From Leishmania mexicana MHOM/GT/2001/U1103 (lineage: Eukaryota; Euglenozoa; Kinetoplastea; Trypanosomatida; Trypanosomatidae): 64,000 nt of DNA. The position numbers and the translations under genes were made by a program. The stretch covers positions 491,501 to 555,500 of the forward strand of contig NC_018324.1 of assembly GCF_000234665.1 (NCBI RefSeq). Direction: 5' to 3'. Of the stretch, positions 22,623 to 35,600 are shown piece by piece. The notes under the pieces were generated by a model. It saw only the letters and a list, made by a program, of their open reading frames with translations, had not been told where the DNA came from and did not search any database. Positions within the stretch are counted from its first letter, which is position 1. Each line of letters begins with the position of its first letter.

Positions 22623-24050
22623 CGCTGCAGCAAACAGCAGGTGGATAGGTCTACCTGTCTCTCTCCCTTCTTTCTCTGCGCCAAGCGAAGTGGGTCGCTT
22701 TCAGAGCAGAAAGCGTATGCGCATGTATCGCTGGTCCACAGGCGCACCACGCGATTCCTACGGCAGTGGAGACAACGGGCCGGGGTCCGGCATGGCCACA
22801 CGCGGTGATCATCGAAGGAGTCGGTACAGAAGGGGAGGGGAAGAGCGAGTCGAGAAGATAAATACGCAACGCCTTTCGCGTCAGAAAGGGGCGGGAGGGC
22901 GGAGCAAAGAAGTAGGGGTGCATCCCATCTGTCACTAGAACCCCTTGTTACGTCAGTGAGCAAAGCGGGGGAGCGAGAACGTCACTGTTCATGTGGGCAT
23001 ACACACACACACACGGATAGAGACATCTTTCGCGTGTTCTTGACCTGATGCGCATTGTCAAACATAACACAACAGTGAGCCCCAAGCATGTACATGACTA
23101 TGAAGTGCACCGTACTGCATGCTACCAGAGTCCTGCCCTTGCAGCTACGATCAACGACAATGGCGTTGGTTTGATGTGGCACTGCCGTTTCCTTGTTTGC
23201 CACCTCAGCCTTGCAGAAGGGTGTGGCCCCTTCGAGCCTCAACAAAGCACCACAGATGCCCACAGGGACGCGCACGTACCCAGAAAAGCATTTTGGCCGT
23301 AACACAGGCCATGCCTCTCTCTTCCTCTGAGCCCAGTACTACGCGCCTCACATCGCAGCGTCGCCTTGTGCCTGCTGACTTCGTAAAAGGACGGTGGTGT
23401 ATGGCGTAGAGGGGGCGTCGGACACGAAGCCCACGTTCCGGGGTGTTGGTATGCGACATTGCCCGCTCTGTGTAGACCCCCTCTCCCACGTCTTGAGTAC
23501 ATGCCCAGAACACAAACACGAAGGAGAAGCTTCAACCGCCCCACTGTCCTAGCGTTGCTTGCCTTCGTCTGCCACGCTACAGGCGCAGAGACGTGATCGA
23601 CCACGCGCGGTGGTGGAGGTGGTTTAGTGGGAGGAGCGAATCTGCATGCGTTCGCGTTGCCTGCGCTCTGCTTCCACGGGCAGGGTGGGGTGATGGGGAG
23701 AGAGCAGCCGGAGGGGTCTGAAGAGCTTGTCCGTTACAAATCGAATACACACCAACGAGCGTCCCCCAAGACACTCTCCATAAGGCCGCTGCCGCCGTGC
23801 GTTTTGCCATCATATCGTGTCCTCCTCTCCCTCCTTCCACCCCACCGCCCCACCCCCAACCCTGGGTCAGCGGCGACGACGACGGACAAGTCTCTTCGTG
23901 ACTGGAAAGTCAAAAGTGGCTCTGCGGAGTGTCGGTAGTGCAGCCGCGTCATCCGACTCTCATCGGGGGGAGGGGAGGGGGGCAGCAATACTGCACATCG
24001 CAACATGCGGACACATAGACACAGAAGAGTGCATGACGAGGACCCCTTTC
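22623..24050. other. Intergenic spacer between the two zinc-finger genes, no gene seen
   Basis: About 1.4 kb. A C-rich tract lies at 23820-23866 and a G-rich one at 23966-23984. Short frames on both strands lack any recognisable domain. Confidence 0.6.
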
Positions 24051-25736
24051 CTACAGCTTCACAGGCTTGCGTACACTGCTGCCTCGAGAGGCGGACAGGG
24101 CATGTTTGCGAGCACCGCAGCGGTAGCACTCGAGGCGATTCCTGAAGTTCTTTGAGTAGCACTTCGCGCACAACCACTCTCCCGTTGACTTCCACGACGG
24201 GTTCCCAGTTCCCTCGGCAGGGTTCGTGTTCGCGCCTTCCTGGAAGCCCTCGCGCTCGTATTGGGGCGTCCCCGCCTGGCTAGACCATTCCTGTGCCCGC
24301 TCCGAGGCACGGCCACACTTCCAGCAGTCGTGGCGCGTGCGGAAGTTGCTCGTCTGGCAGTAGGCGCACATCCAGTTATTGTCCTGCACTGGTGCAGCGA
24401 CGGCGGCGGCGCCAGAACTGTCCGGCCCTCCCCAGCCTGCTGCGCTAACCGGGTCGGCAAACCCTTCATCTGATACGGCGGGACGCGGCGAAGTGCACTG
24501 GAAACACTCGGTGCGACGAGAAAAGTTCAAGGCGTTGCACGTCGAGCAGTACCACTCCCCACGAGTCCTATTCCCTTGCGGAACGTAACCTCCAACATGG
24601 TCACCGCCGCCTCGTTCTACTTCGCGAAGCGTCTTTGGCTCCGCAACCGGGCGATCTATGCCGCAGCCGCGACAAGTCTTGTCATAAATGCTTGTCGTCC
24701 CCTGACACGCACGGCAGGTCCAGCAAACCGGAATGCGGTTTTTGCAGTAGAAACAACGCGAGCGTGCCAGGTGGTTCAAGGATGCACATAGCGGGCACTC
24801 CCACTCCGCGGGAGTAATGTGCGTACCACACTTTAAACAGCTCTCTTCGTCGCCGGGGTTAATGTGGCCACAGCTGGAGTTGCGGCACATCCAGTCAAAC
24901 CCGGGCGGACCTTCCGGCGCCGCCGCCCCCTCCAATACTATCCGCAAGGCTGGGTTGAGTTTTCTTCGCTGATGCAGCGGTGAATGCCGCGTTTCCGGTA
25001 CACCTCCGGCAACAAAAGGCGCCACAGCTGGAAGCTTGAGCGCACGTCCCGTAATCGGCGCCTCGCTGCCGGGGTGAATTGCTCGCAGCGATGGATCCAA
25101 GGCCTCCGCCCCTTCCAGCGGATTCGCAAACTGCTGATCGGCCTCCGTGTACGAAACGGAGTCGAAGTGCTCCTGCTGCTGCTGCAGCAACACGGCTTTC
25201 TCCGTTGCGCGGCGCAGGATCTCCTCCTCTGCAACGCTGTGTGGTGCCATATCGTATCCACAGAATCCGCAGCAACTGTTGTCCTCTATCTCGTCTATGC
25301 GATTGTTTTCGTGACACACAGCACACATCCAGAACTCCTTGCTCTTGTCGCTCGCGTCCGCGCATTTCTTGCACTTCCGCACACCGGCGTAGTTGATAGT
25401 ACTGCAACCCACGCACTTCCAGCCAAGCAGCTGGGGCTTCTCTGTTCCGCAAGACTCGCACTCTTTGCGTGCTCCTTGGTTCACGGCGCGGCAGGACTCC
25501 TTCGCGCACATCCACGGGCGCAGACTCCTCGACTTCCACGACTGTCGCAGCGGTAGCGTCAGCGTTGTGTAGGGACGCGCTGAATCCGCCAGCGCAGACC
25601 CTGCACCACAACCTCGGGAAAAGTGGGAGGAGCACCATGAAGCAACCAAACTGACACGCCGCAAGGGCGTCCAGGGATGGCAAAAAGCCGCTACTAGCAC
25701 CACTCGATGTGGCATGGTACAGACTGCGGAACGCAT
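24051..25736 (-). CDS. RanBP2-type zinc-finger array protein with mitochondrial-type N-terminus (561 aa)
   Basis: Starts at the ATG at 25736; a second ATG seven codons on is an alternative. Residues 1 to about 60 are Arg/Ser/hydrophobic with almost no acidic residues (RVVLVAAFCHPWTPLRRVS), consistent with mitochondrial import. Nine Cys4 fingers follow from about residue 72 to 540. Several fit W-x-C-x2-C-x3-N-x6-C-x2-C exactly: GWKCVGCSTINYAGVRKCKKC split over its length, EWYCSTCNALNFSRRTEC, NWMCAYCQTSNFRTRHDC and EWLCAKCYSKNFRNRLEC. The N-F-x-x-R pattern resembles the ssRNA-contacting residues of human ZRANB2 fingers, so RNA binding is likely. The last three fingers are the most canonical and lie at the C-terminus, with Gly/Ala/Ser-rich linkers. 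The adjacent gene encodes a longer, more degenerate relative. Confidence 0.88.
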   Translation of the reverse strand: MRSAVCTMPHRVVLVAAFCHPWTPLRRVSLVASWCSSHFSRGCGAGSALADSARPYTTLTLPLRQSWKSRSLRPWMCAKESCRAVNQGARKECESCGTEKPQLLGWKCVGCSTINYAGVRKCKKCADASDKSKEFWMCAVCHENNRIDEIEDNSCCGFCGYDMAPHSVAEEEILRRATEKAVLLQQQQEHFDSVSYTEADQQFANPLEGAEALDPSLRAIHPGSEAPITGRALKLPAVAPFVAGGVPETRHSPLHQRRKLNPALRIVLEGAAAPEGPPGFDWMCRNSSCGHINPGDEESCLKCGTHITPAEWECPLCASLNHLARSRCFYCKNRIPVCWTCRACQGTTSIYDKTCRGCGIDRPVAEPKTLREVERGGGDHVGGYVPQGNRTRGEWYCSTCNALNFSRRTECFQCTSPRPAVSDEGFADPVSAAGWGGPDSSGAAAVAAPVQDNNWMCAYCQTSNFRTRHDCWKCGRASERAQEWSSQAGTPQYEREGFQEGANTNPAEGTGNPSWKSTGEWLCAKCYSKNFRNRLECYRCGARKHALSASRGSSVRKPVKL

Positions 25737-28110
25737 CTTCAGTTTCTTCTAGTTTTTTTTTGAGCCGCGTAAAGGCGGCACGCGGGATGCCCGAGCCGGA
25801 AACCCATATTTCGTAGAAGAGAAGGGAAAAGGGACCGAAAAGAGGGTTGCGAGGGCATGTGGGGTAGAGACGAGTGTGCGTCTGTGTGGCAGAGGGCGGG
25901 GCCACGGCACAAAGCGATGCTCTACGCCGCCAACCTAATCAAGAAAGCTGCCTGGGTGGCCTATGCACACACACGCAATGAGCATTTTGGCGAGCTAGTG
26001 AGAGTGCAACCCTGCGAGCCCCCCCCAACGCAAACGGGGGTATGGCGGACACAGTGTGATGCCCCACATCCAGTGGACGTGCTCCTTCTTCCCCTTCACC
26101 TCCCCGGCTGCTGCGCAACGGAGGAGGCTCCAGTTGTTCCTGGTACTGCGAGACGGAGAAAACTGGAACGGGTAGTGGAAACTTCAAGGACCGGGGATAG
26201 GACACCGAATGCCACTGCCGGCACGCCTGACGCACTTATGTTCCTTTTTTTTCCTTCGCCCTGCTGAGTCATGAGCGGCTTCATCTGCCTTTTTCTTTCC
26301 TTTGAGGTGAGGGTCACGGAGAGCTCTCGAACGTGCGGAGGACGACGGGAAAGGAAGCTATATGCACGGTGTATATCAGCCGAACGTGCTAGCCCAGCTT
26401 GGGCCGTCAGCTGCGGGACGAAACCGCAAGGGCCGAACAGAGCGACGTGCAGGTGCAATAAGAGTGGAAGATCAAAAATTGGGCGAAAAGCACTTCGTCC
26501 GTTCTCTTCGTGAGACGCGCTAGTCTGTCGCTGTGCCCCACTGCCGCAGACGACACACACACACAAGCACATCCTAAGCTCCTCGGATGTGCACACGTCA
26601 GCACCTTGTGCGCACACTCGAGTGATGCCGGAAAGGCGCACCTATGAGACGACAGCCGCTCTGGCGTTGCCGACAAACGCTGGTGGAGGCAACCTGCGCA
26701 TTCTCGCTGCCTCCCTTCCGTTTTCGAGCATCCATTGTGAATTCTCCTTGCGTTTCCTCATTAAGGTGTGTACCTTTATATATATAGGCATAACCTCTTT
26801 TACAGGTACGTTTGCTCCGGTGTTTCTCCTTTTTTCTTCACTTATGTTTAGCACATCGCCCCACCAAAAAACAGTTGCCGGTGTGGATCCGTAGGTGTCT
26901 ACATGCGCTTGTGAGGCGAAAAGGTGGGCCAAGAAGGGAGCGGGGGGGGGGGGTGAACGCACACGTCTACTCACCCTGCCCCCTCTCTTCCTTGTTCTTC
27001 GCTTTGTTGGCTTTCCAAGAGTAGCCGCAGCGAGAGCGTACAGGCGCGCTCAGGGACGCGCCTGTGGGGACACCCAAAAAAACGCTTGCTTGAGTTCCTC
27101 TCGTCAAGGACAACGCCGACTTCGGAAAGAACACGAGGGCCATCATTGGAGAGCAAGAGCGCTGACAATCGCACCCGCTAAGCGGCATGGCATCATGCAC
27201 ACACACACATCGGCGCGAAACACCCGCAGAGCAGCACCACACTGAGCGTTCCGTGGTTGATGGAGACAACACCTAAGGATAATAAAAGGACGACGACGAC
27301 CTCTTTGTGTGCGTTGTCTGCGTGCGCGTGCGTCTCTGTCGCTGATGTTCGCGTCTGTAGGTCTCCTTTCTGTCTGCCGTCGCTCAAGCCTCTTTCTTTT
27401 TTTTTCGCTGCACCCGACTCTCTTTGTGGTTTCGTAACTCCTGGAGGTGGGGGAAGGGCGGTGGCGGCAGAGCGTGAGTCCTGGCCAGCAATGGGAGTCG
27501 ATGCGCCACACTCCTTCCGCCCGCTCACTGTCAGCAGCGGCAGCGGCAAACAAAAAAAAAGACCGGCAAGAAAACGGAAACAGCAGAGAGCACGCGACAT
27601 GGCGCATGCTCGGGACACAGGTAGAGTGCGGGGTTGATGGAAGCAGCGGTGCGTGCGAATCGGCTCGAGCGACAGACAGGCACAGAAAGGGACACCGGCG
27701 AGTCGCTGTGGTCAGCACAAGATCGCTGAGACGGAGAGGGGCGTGCGGTAGAGGAGCAGGGAGAACAGGGAGTACAAACCACAAGGCAGTGCGTCGCTCA
27801 GCCCTTCACGACTCAAGGGGGCAAGTGGTGCGCTGTACATGTAGCCCGCCACGTTCCTTCCAGCGTCACGCACGTCGAAAACGACACACAAGCGCTGAGC
27901 TGCATGCTACGCCGCAGCTAACTTCCCAACGCCCTCGCCCCTCTTCGACTGTTGCCACATGTCCCCTTTTGATCCTGCCGCAACGCTCGCTGCACGCCTC
28001 ATGGCACCGCATTTCGCTGCCTGGCACTCGTCCGCCCCTTTGAGACAATCGCTGTTCGCTGATTGAAAACGAGTGCAAGGAATTCAAGTTGCGCAAAGAT
28101 ACGCTCCCCC
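25737..28110. other. Intergenic spacer, 2.4 kb, no gene seen
   Basis: Should contain the 3' UTR of EF-1beta. A G run lies near 26941-26952 and a short TA run near 26776-26786. Pyrimidine-rich minus-strand frames (for example around 27143-27784) look like untranslated sequence. Confidence 0.6.
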
Positions 28111-28737
28111 TTAAATCTTGTTCCAGGCGACGATATCCATCGACTGCACCTCCTCCTCGAAGCCCATGATCATCTCCTCCAGGTCGTCGCCGGACACCTT
28201 GTCGTCCTCAATGACGATGAGCTGCTGCAGCTTCTTCACGCCAAACGCAACGGGCACCAGCTTGTGGTCACCCCAGATCAGGCCGTCGCGCTGGATCGCG
28301 TGCAGCTTCTTCGCGAGCGCCCCCAGGTCGATCGTGTCGTCCCACGCCTTGACATCGAACAGGATCGACGACTTCGCAATCACCTCCTTCTTCGCCTTCT
28401 TCTTCTCCGCGTCCTTGGCCTTCTTCGCCTCCAGCGCTGCCTTCTCCTCCTCCGTCGTCTCCCCGAACAGGTCGATGTCGTCGTCGTCCTCCGCGGCAGC
28501 GGCAGGCGCTGGGGCGGTGGCCTTGGCGGGCTCAGTAGCCTTCTTCTCGGAGCCGGCGTTGAGCATCTCATCGCGCTCGGCCTGGTAGTAGGAGGCCATG
28601 CGGGCCACCCACTGGATCACGTTCGGGTGATTGCCGAACATCTCGCTGAAGATGCGGGCATCCTCGGAGCTAGGGGAGAAGCCCGCCACGAACGGCTGCG
28701 CGTTCAGACGGCCGTTGACTTCTTTGAGGGTGGACAT
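28111..28737 (-). CDS. Translation elongation factor 1-beta
   Basis: Guanine-nucleotide exchange subunit for eEF1A, reloading it with GTP during peptide elongation in the cytosol. The protein has 208 residues, a usual length for the family. Residues 1 to about 60 form the small helical N-terminal domain that contacts eEF1B-gamma. An acidic linker carries DDDIDLFGE (the EF-1 central acidic signature), then a Lys/Ala/Glu-rich helix. From about residue 120 the exchange domain is intact, with [16 protein letters not shown], the [18 protein letters not shown] core and the conserved end MDIVAWNKI. The ATG at 28737 gives a standard N-terminus. In trypanosomatids this protein is also linked to trypanothione-dependent enzymes within the eEF1B complex. 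Identification is secure. Confidence 0.97.
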   Translation of the reverse strand: MSTLKEVNGRLNAQPFVAGFSPSSEDARIFSEMFGNHPNVIQWVARMASYYQAERDEMLNAGSEKKATEPAKATAPAPAAAAEDDDDIDLFGETTEEEKAALEAKKAKDAEKKKAKKEVIAKSSILFDVKAWDDTIDLGALAKKLHAIQRDGLIWGDHKLVPVAFGVKKLQQLIVIEDDKVSGDDLEEMIMGFEEEVQSMDIVAWNKI

Positions 28738-28793
28738 GCTGTTTGAATGCGTTAAAAACGGAAAATAAGAAGAACAACCGCGTAGAGAAAGGG

Positions 28794-28849
28794 CTACGGA
28801 GCGGAGTGGTGATAAGCGAGGGAGAGAAAGAAAAAGTCGAGAGAGAGAC
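28794..28849 (-). promoter_or_regulatory. Candidate pyrimidine tract and spliced-leader acceptor for EF-1beta
   Basis: The minus strand complementary to 28799-28849 is strongly C/T-rich and is followed by the first AG at 28795-28794. This would leave a 5' UTR of about 56 bases before the ATG at 28737, a normal size for a highly expressed trypanosomatid gene. Confidence 0.4.
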
Positions 28850-29665
28850 TGTCGTCAGCGTTTTTTTTTCACCGCATTCGGAGCACCGTCGCGGGGGAGT
28901 GGGGCACCAAGGGAAGACACGTACCGTTTGACGGCGTATGAGGGGAAAGATAGTGGGCGTGATTCGGATCGTCAAACGACATTGATGCATGTTGCACGCG
29001 TGATAGGTGGTGGGGCATAGGACGATGTTTTTTTTTTTGGGGGGGGGGCGAGGCACAACGTGGAGGAGAGTCGATGGTGCCAATCAGAAAAAGAAAATTG
29101 AGATGAGTGTGCGTGTAGAGGTACAGAGAGTTGCTGAGAGACCTACGTTTGTGAGGTACGTAGCATTAGGCAGGGTGAAGAAGACAGACGCGCATACGGC
29201 GCCTGTTCTCGTCCTCCTCTTCCACCCTCTCTCTAGAGAGAAAAAACACGCAACCGTTAGCGCGGGCTAGTGACGCCTTCTGCCACAGAGGCAGGCGTAA
29301 CGGCACCGATGAGGGCTGTCCGGCAGCGTCCGGTCTCCACATGTGCCCACGACTGTGGACCGTTTCTTTCTGCTTCTCGTCTCGTAGGTAGATGAGAGGC
29401 ACCTGACAACGCGTCAAGCGCGGAGATGCTGGCGACGCACAGCTGTACAGGAAGAGGCACCGCTGCGGTGTTCTAGGCCCAAAATGGGCCCTACTTTTCC
29501 ACGAAGTTCATGAAGCGCGCGCAGCACGTACACAGAGAAAAACGAAAAAAAGAAAAACGGCGGCGCCCACTGTCACCTGTACGATGCAAATCTTTGCATC
29601 CACTACCACGTGTCGACTGGTGAGGCCCTGTGCACATTTTTTTCCACTCCTTCACTCCAGAGCCT
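28850..29665. other. Spacer between EF-1beta and the VPS13-like gene, no gene seen
   Basis: Contains a T run followed directly by a G run at about 29028-29048. It should hold the 3' UTR of the VPS13-like gene. Confidence 0.6.
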
Positions 29666-32600
29666 TCAAGGTGCTAGCAGATGCTCGCCAGCGGCACCCA
29701 TCGCCTTGGCCAGCGCCCGAGAGTATGTTTGCTGCGCCTCCGTCGCCTTCAAAGAGGCCTCAATCTCTTCTAGAGAGCAGACGCGCACAAACACCTCATC
29801 TGTTACGTACGTGTGCAATGCCCGCACCCCAAGTGAGGCTTTGATGTACGATGCCCGCTCGCACTCATGTGCCAGGCGCGCCCGTGTCGCCTGTCCTTCG
29901 TCTGTGTCGGACTGGTCGGGTACCTTGCCGACGTCGGCAGTTCCTCGGAAAGCGCCAGTGGTGCAGTTACGGGCGAGCAAGCTAATGATGTTGCCCGCGA
30001 GCAGGGCTGTGAGGGCACAGGGCAGGGCGTCGCGAAATTCGCTCGGAGACAAAAAAGTGCACAAGACGGCATATGGTGTGTGAAGTGCCGTGTTGTAGAT
30101 CCCGACCCGGTCCACAGCGAGCCGAACATTCGTTTCGTCCCCGCGGCGCCACCGAGGAACGTCTGAGAAGACCCGATCGTACATGGCGTGCGTAATAATG
30201 TACTGGCTTCTCGGCAACGACGCGCGCGCCACAGTGTTCACGTGTGTCGCGGCACTTGTGCCAGAAACCTCTCCCTCCACACACCCAGTCGCCTCCGACA
30301 CCGGCGCACCCTTGGCGCTGGTTGACACAATCAGGTAGTTGCGCCCCAGACCCAGATGGCGTGCCTCATGTTCCGTTAGCTCGCCCAAACCACCCAGGAG
30401 GCGCGCGTAAAACTCTGATGTGACACTGACGCCGCGAAAGAAGCCAAAGACCGGGCGGCCCGCGAGACCGGCCACACCCGCGGCGATGCCGATGAGGAAG
30501 CCGCTGACGCCGCCCTCGCGAGCACCGCGGATCGGTTTCGTCACAGCGTCCGAGATGCCGCCGCCAACTTCGTGCAGCACCTCGCCAAGGACCCCGCGAC
30601 GCTGCGGTGTCGCGAGCACAGCATGTCCGCTGAAATCACTTGAGCTACCAGAGGACAGTCGTGGGGCGACTTTAATGGGTGAGGTGCCACCTAGGTTGCC
30701 GATGCTGCGCGCCAGCACCCCGACAGAGTGCAGCGTCGATGATGTGGTAGTGCGCAAGAACTCGCGGGTGCCGGTCCACCGACTCTGACCAGAGGAGTTT
30801 GTGACGAGATCCCACACACCGCGGGACCAGCTCCCGAGCAGCGCGCGAGGGTTACCAAGTACATCCAGTGAGCCGAGAACCTTGTAGCTCTGGAGCAGCA
30901 GTTGCGTGCGGTAGAGGGGCCACAGAAACGAATTCGCGATGCCAAAGAGCGAATGGCTCCATCGCAGCTCCACCTCCTGTAATCGCACCTCCCTCAGCGA
31001 GATCGACATATCCTCGACAGAGGGGATGAGGTGTTCCGGGATCTGCGCCAACCCTTTAAAAGGGTTGTAGCGCCAGTGGCCAGAACGGGTGTACGTCACC
31101 TCTGCCACAATAGGAGACACCTGCAGGGTATACACGAAAACGTTGTACGCTCGATGAGACGAGTGCCTCGTCGAGTCAGCCACAGCATCCCTACGCGTGG
31201 AGACAAGGCTGTCTCGCCGCTCCGCTGCGCAGCCGCCACGCTCGCCAGGCGCTGCTGACGCCCACTCCTCGCCCACTCGCTCCGCTGTGGCACGCAGGGT
31301 AAAGAGGAGGTCATCGTCGGCGCGCACTACAATGGGTGGCACCGTGACGCGCAATTGCGGCACAGGAAGCATGACAACGCCATCCGCGGCTGCAGTCTGT
31401 CCGGGTCGAGTGAGCTGCACCTCCAACGCAAACCACGAAGGATCCTTAAAGTGTGGCACACTTGTCGACGACGTCAACGTCGCCGCTCCCCCGAAAACGT
31501 CCGGCAATATCGGACTCTTGACACGTCCTTGATCAGCCTCAGCACTGGGCTCCGCAGTAGTGCTTTCTGCCATGGGGGCCGTTGAGCCGCTGCCCGCACG
31601 CGGCCCAACCCGGAGGATAACAGGATAAGCAGCCTCGACTGTGGAGCAGTCTACCACTTCCAGTAGAGCCAACGATGCGCTCCCCATCAGGTGACGCTCC
31701 GTTAGGGTAGCGCTGCCGTAAAACCCGAGGAGGCGCACGAGAACAACATCGAGCTCCTGTTCCTCGAGGAAGGTCAGAACGTCTTCGTCTGTAGCGCTGA
31801 GCGGCACCGTGTCGCGATTGGCGCTCTCACCACTACGAACCCCACGACGCAGCCGCAAACGACCACGTGCGCCTTGCGCGATGAGACTCTTGCGCGCGAA
31901 GGGACCCGCTGTCGGCAGTGTCATCGCAGCAACATAGACAGTGCAGCTATGCACGTACACCTCCAGCTGCGTGAGCCGGCGGGGCTGAAACAGCATTCGA
32001 CCCTCCAGTTGGCGGGATGGCGCGACCGTCACCGTGTACTGACGCAGTCGGTGGTCAAGGCTCACGTAGACATACGCGTCCGTGTTCCCGACTCGCGCAC
32101 CAGACGACGGCGAGGCCGCGCACCGCAGCAGGTCCACATCCTGACTCACGGTGAAGCCTTTACGCACGTTAGAATACAGTGTCACTCGCAGCCCTGGTAA
32201 CTCTAGCACCGGCACCTCCCAGCAGCCATAGCTTATCGTTTCTGCAGCCACCACGTAGCTGCGAGGACGCGGGGCGCAGGAGCACAAGGCTGTGGTCACG
32301 GCACCCCGCTGTGCCGGTGACGACGCGAGGTTCGAGCCTGCCGTGACAGCGCACTGAACAAACTGCAAGGAGGTGTTCAGACGGTTCACAATCTTCAACG
32401 GTGGCGCCGCCTGGAGTCCAACACTCACGCACAAGGATACGCTCGTCATGCTCGACTGTACCGTGAGACAGCGGAAGTGCTCCACCGTCAACGCGACTTT
32501 CTCACCCACGCGACAATGCACTGGGCTCATGAAACGGGGCTCCTCTGCCTCCGCGTCACTCCCCACTCCCTGACGGTCGTGCGGCACACAGGTGTGCTTG

Positions 32601-35600
32601 AGTACAAGAGGCTGCGTCGACGTGGCAAGTGAGAGCAGCCTCACGGGCGGTGACCACGCGTGCGCCGGAGCCTTGCCACCACTTGTGCTATAACAGAACT
32701 GCATCTCTGGCTCCTTTGCGTGGCGACAAAACTCCGTCACCTCTCGCTCCTCGCCAGGAGGTATGAGTGTGACCATCAACGGTGCTGGCGTTGCCTCTTC
32801 CGCGTTGCTCGGCACCAACGCGTCGAGCGGCATCGCAAGCAGCGCGCGGTGCACATGTGTGTTGCGAATCCGACACAGTGAGCGCAGCTGCACAACCGCC
32901 GGCGGCTCTGGCGTCCACAGACACGACAGCGCCTCCGCTGGAACGCACTGCTCTCCAAGGTCCTTTTCGTCCTTCCCATGCAGCGTGGCAGCAGATCGCT
33001 CGAATTGTGCGTCGGGCACAGCAGACACTGTGTAAAAGCGCGTGCCATATGCCTTCTCCTGCGCCGACAGTAATGTTGCCACAAACGGCGTTTTAAGGTA
33101 GTAGGCGTCGCTCCCGTGCACAGATCTGTTGCGCGACACTGTGTTTGTTACAGGATTCGTGGCCACCGTGAACCCGACTCGGTCAGCGTGCGGGGCAAGT
33201 GTGGTCACATACTCGGAGTAGAAGAGAGGCACCTGCTGCTGCGGCAGAACGCAGCCGTGTGCCCCAGCCCCAAGTAGAGGCTGAGGCTGCTCGGCATCCC
33301 GGAGGTACACTGGTCGCGCCAACGCCGAGCGGAGCAGCGCGGCGCACCGCACCACGACGCTTGACGGACCGTGTTGCTCGATGCGAACCGCACCGCGCGT
33401 CGTGCCATTACCCTGCTGCAGCCGTATGTACAACGGCGGCGGTTCCTGCAATGAGATTGGCGCCGCAACGGACCACCACTGCATGGAAGAGGGCGAGTTC
33501 GGCAGGGTCGTTGACCCGTCCGCGAGCGACGGCACCATCAGCTGAAAGAAGGCGAACACCGTTCTCTGCAGAACGTCAAGCGTTGGCGGCGTCCACTGAA
33601 AGCACGCACCATTTTCCACCTCTGCTATGGCCACGCCATCGCTGCTTGTGCTTGTAAGCAGGGAGAGCGGCGGGGACGGCGTGCCTTGAGGCGTCTTTAC
33701 GGGAGAACTGACCATCCCATCGCGAGAAGTGCGCAGTCGAAGACGCAGCCGGCACCCAGTCCAGTTCCAGAGCGTCCACACAGGTCCCACAGCGACTGTG
33801 TACTCGCTAGGCGAAAGCTTCCCACTAAAGAGTGGCGTGACCATCCGTGAGCAACGGCGCCGCCATGTCAGCTGCACCACTCGCCCGGTCCTAGCGGCTT
33901 TCTCCGTATGAGATCCGTCGACCTCCGACCGTGGAGCAGGTGCGGAGGCCAATGTGGCATCCCTGTCGCTGTCGCCGTCGCCCTCACCGCAGAGCCGCTT
34001 CACAGGAGTCGGAGTCAGTGGGGAAAGCAGCATCGGAAAGGACAGTGTAAAGGCATCAAGCGCGCGCACACGTTTGCAAAACGCAGGCGCGCGCAACGTT
34101 CCGCCATGGCCGTTGTCGTTTTCGGCGCTGCCCGTCCTGTGTGCATCCAAGTTGCCGTAGAGCATTAGGCCAGCAGCCGCTCCGCTCTTCTGTGACGCGC
34201 TGCCACCGTTTCCTGACCCGCCGCTGGTTTCGCCGCCACCGCCGGCTGCCTGATCAGCCAGCAATGTCATGGCGTCCGCCATCATCGCCCACGTCAGCAT
34301 CTTCGCGACTGGCGCGTACGCGCAGCCATCGAGCTCCAGCGTCAGGCATTCCCGAAGAAGAGGTAGGGGGACGTATCGAGCTGAACGCGGTGGCACAGTT
34401 AGTCGGGCACTTTGTGCAGTCACGCTGACGATGCCCGTTGTTACTGGTGCCGCGGCACTCCCTTCTGCGGGGCCGGCGTAGAATACGTTTGCGAGGACGA
34501 CCGAGCTTGTCAAATGCATCACCTCCAGTCTGTCACGAACACTCTTCCGCACCACCAAGTCCAAGGCTCCCAGCGCAGAAGGGTAGCCCGGAAGTGAAAC
34601 TCGACCCACCGCACCATCGCCCAAGGCTTCGACATTCACAGCAACGCCGCCGCTGCCTTCGTCATCTTTCCGACCGACATTAGAGCAGTCGTCGCCAGCG
34701 GAGGTTGTTACCGGCGTCAACATCAGCACTGCACAGGAGGCAGGGATGCTCGTGTGCAAAAGCCGTCCCGGTGCTGCACGCAGGCGCCACCGCGAGACGC
34801 TCCTGCAAGATGCTGCCGCATGCGGTGCCGACTCCGCGACCTCCATCTCAACGCCGCTACCATTCCAGAAGACACGCTTGCCAGCGTCCATCTCCCGGGC
34901 AGAAGTTCGCAGAAGCCGCGCGGCGGTCACTAGAGGTAGCGTCGCGACAACACTGTCGACATGGACAGAGACAGATAAAGACCGGCAACCAGGGCTGAAG
35001 CGCGTGAAAGAGAGGGATAGGTGAGGCTGGGCACTGAACAGCACACGCGCTGCCATCGGTGCCGGCACTGACGCCACGCTTGACCTCTCCACAGCGTAAC
35101 GTACAGTCGCCCCCAGGTGTTCGCCTGACTCGTCATAGAGCTCGATAGTGTCTCGCAGGGACACTGTCGCCTCCGCCGTCAGCGAAACGTCTGCAACGTC
35201 CATGTCCGTGGAGCACTGCAGGTGAGCATGCTCCACAAGAAGTACTGTCAGCGCGCTACCACCGTCGCTGGTCAGTGTGAGCGCCCACGACGGCACATCG
35301 ACCCTCACATCCAACGTAGTGGCACGCCGTGTGGGTCCGTGCGCCAACGCGTCACCTGCAACTGGAGGCTGCCACGGTCGTTGTGGCGGCAAAGGCAAAG
35401 GGGTCGGGCAGAGCGCCTGTTGCGCCAGTCTGCCGAGTTCGATCAACACGTGCGCGTGGCCGAGCGGCAACCGCCACAGTGTCGAGCCACAGTTGAGCAC
35501 GACCCGGTGCTTGTTCTCGGCTGCCGTGAGACACATCTGGGCTGTGGCGGCGACAGGGGTGTCTGTCAAGGGGCCGCTTTCACAGACACACGCGTGCAAA

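Noticed and set aside
27143..27784. Minus-strand frame of 213 codons in the spacer upstream of the zinc-finger pair
   Set aside because: Pyrimidine-tract composition and no recognisable fold. Likely 3' UTR of EF-1beta.
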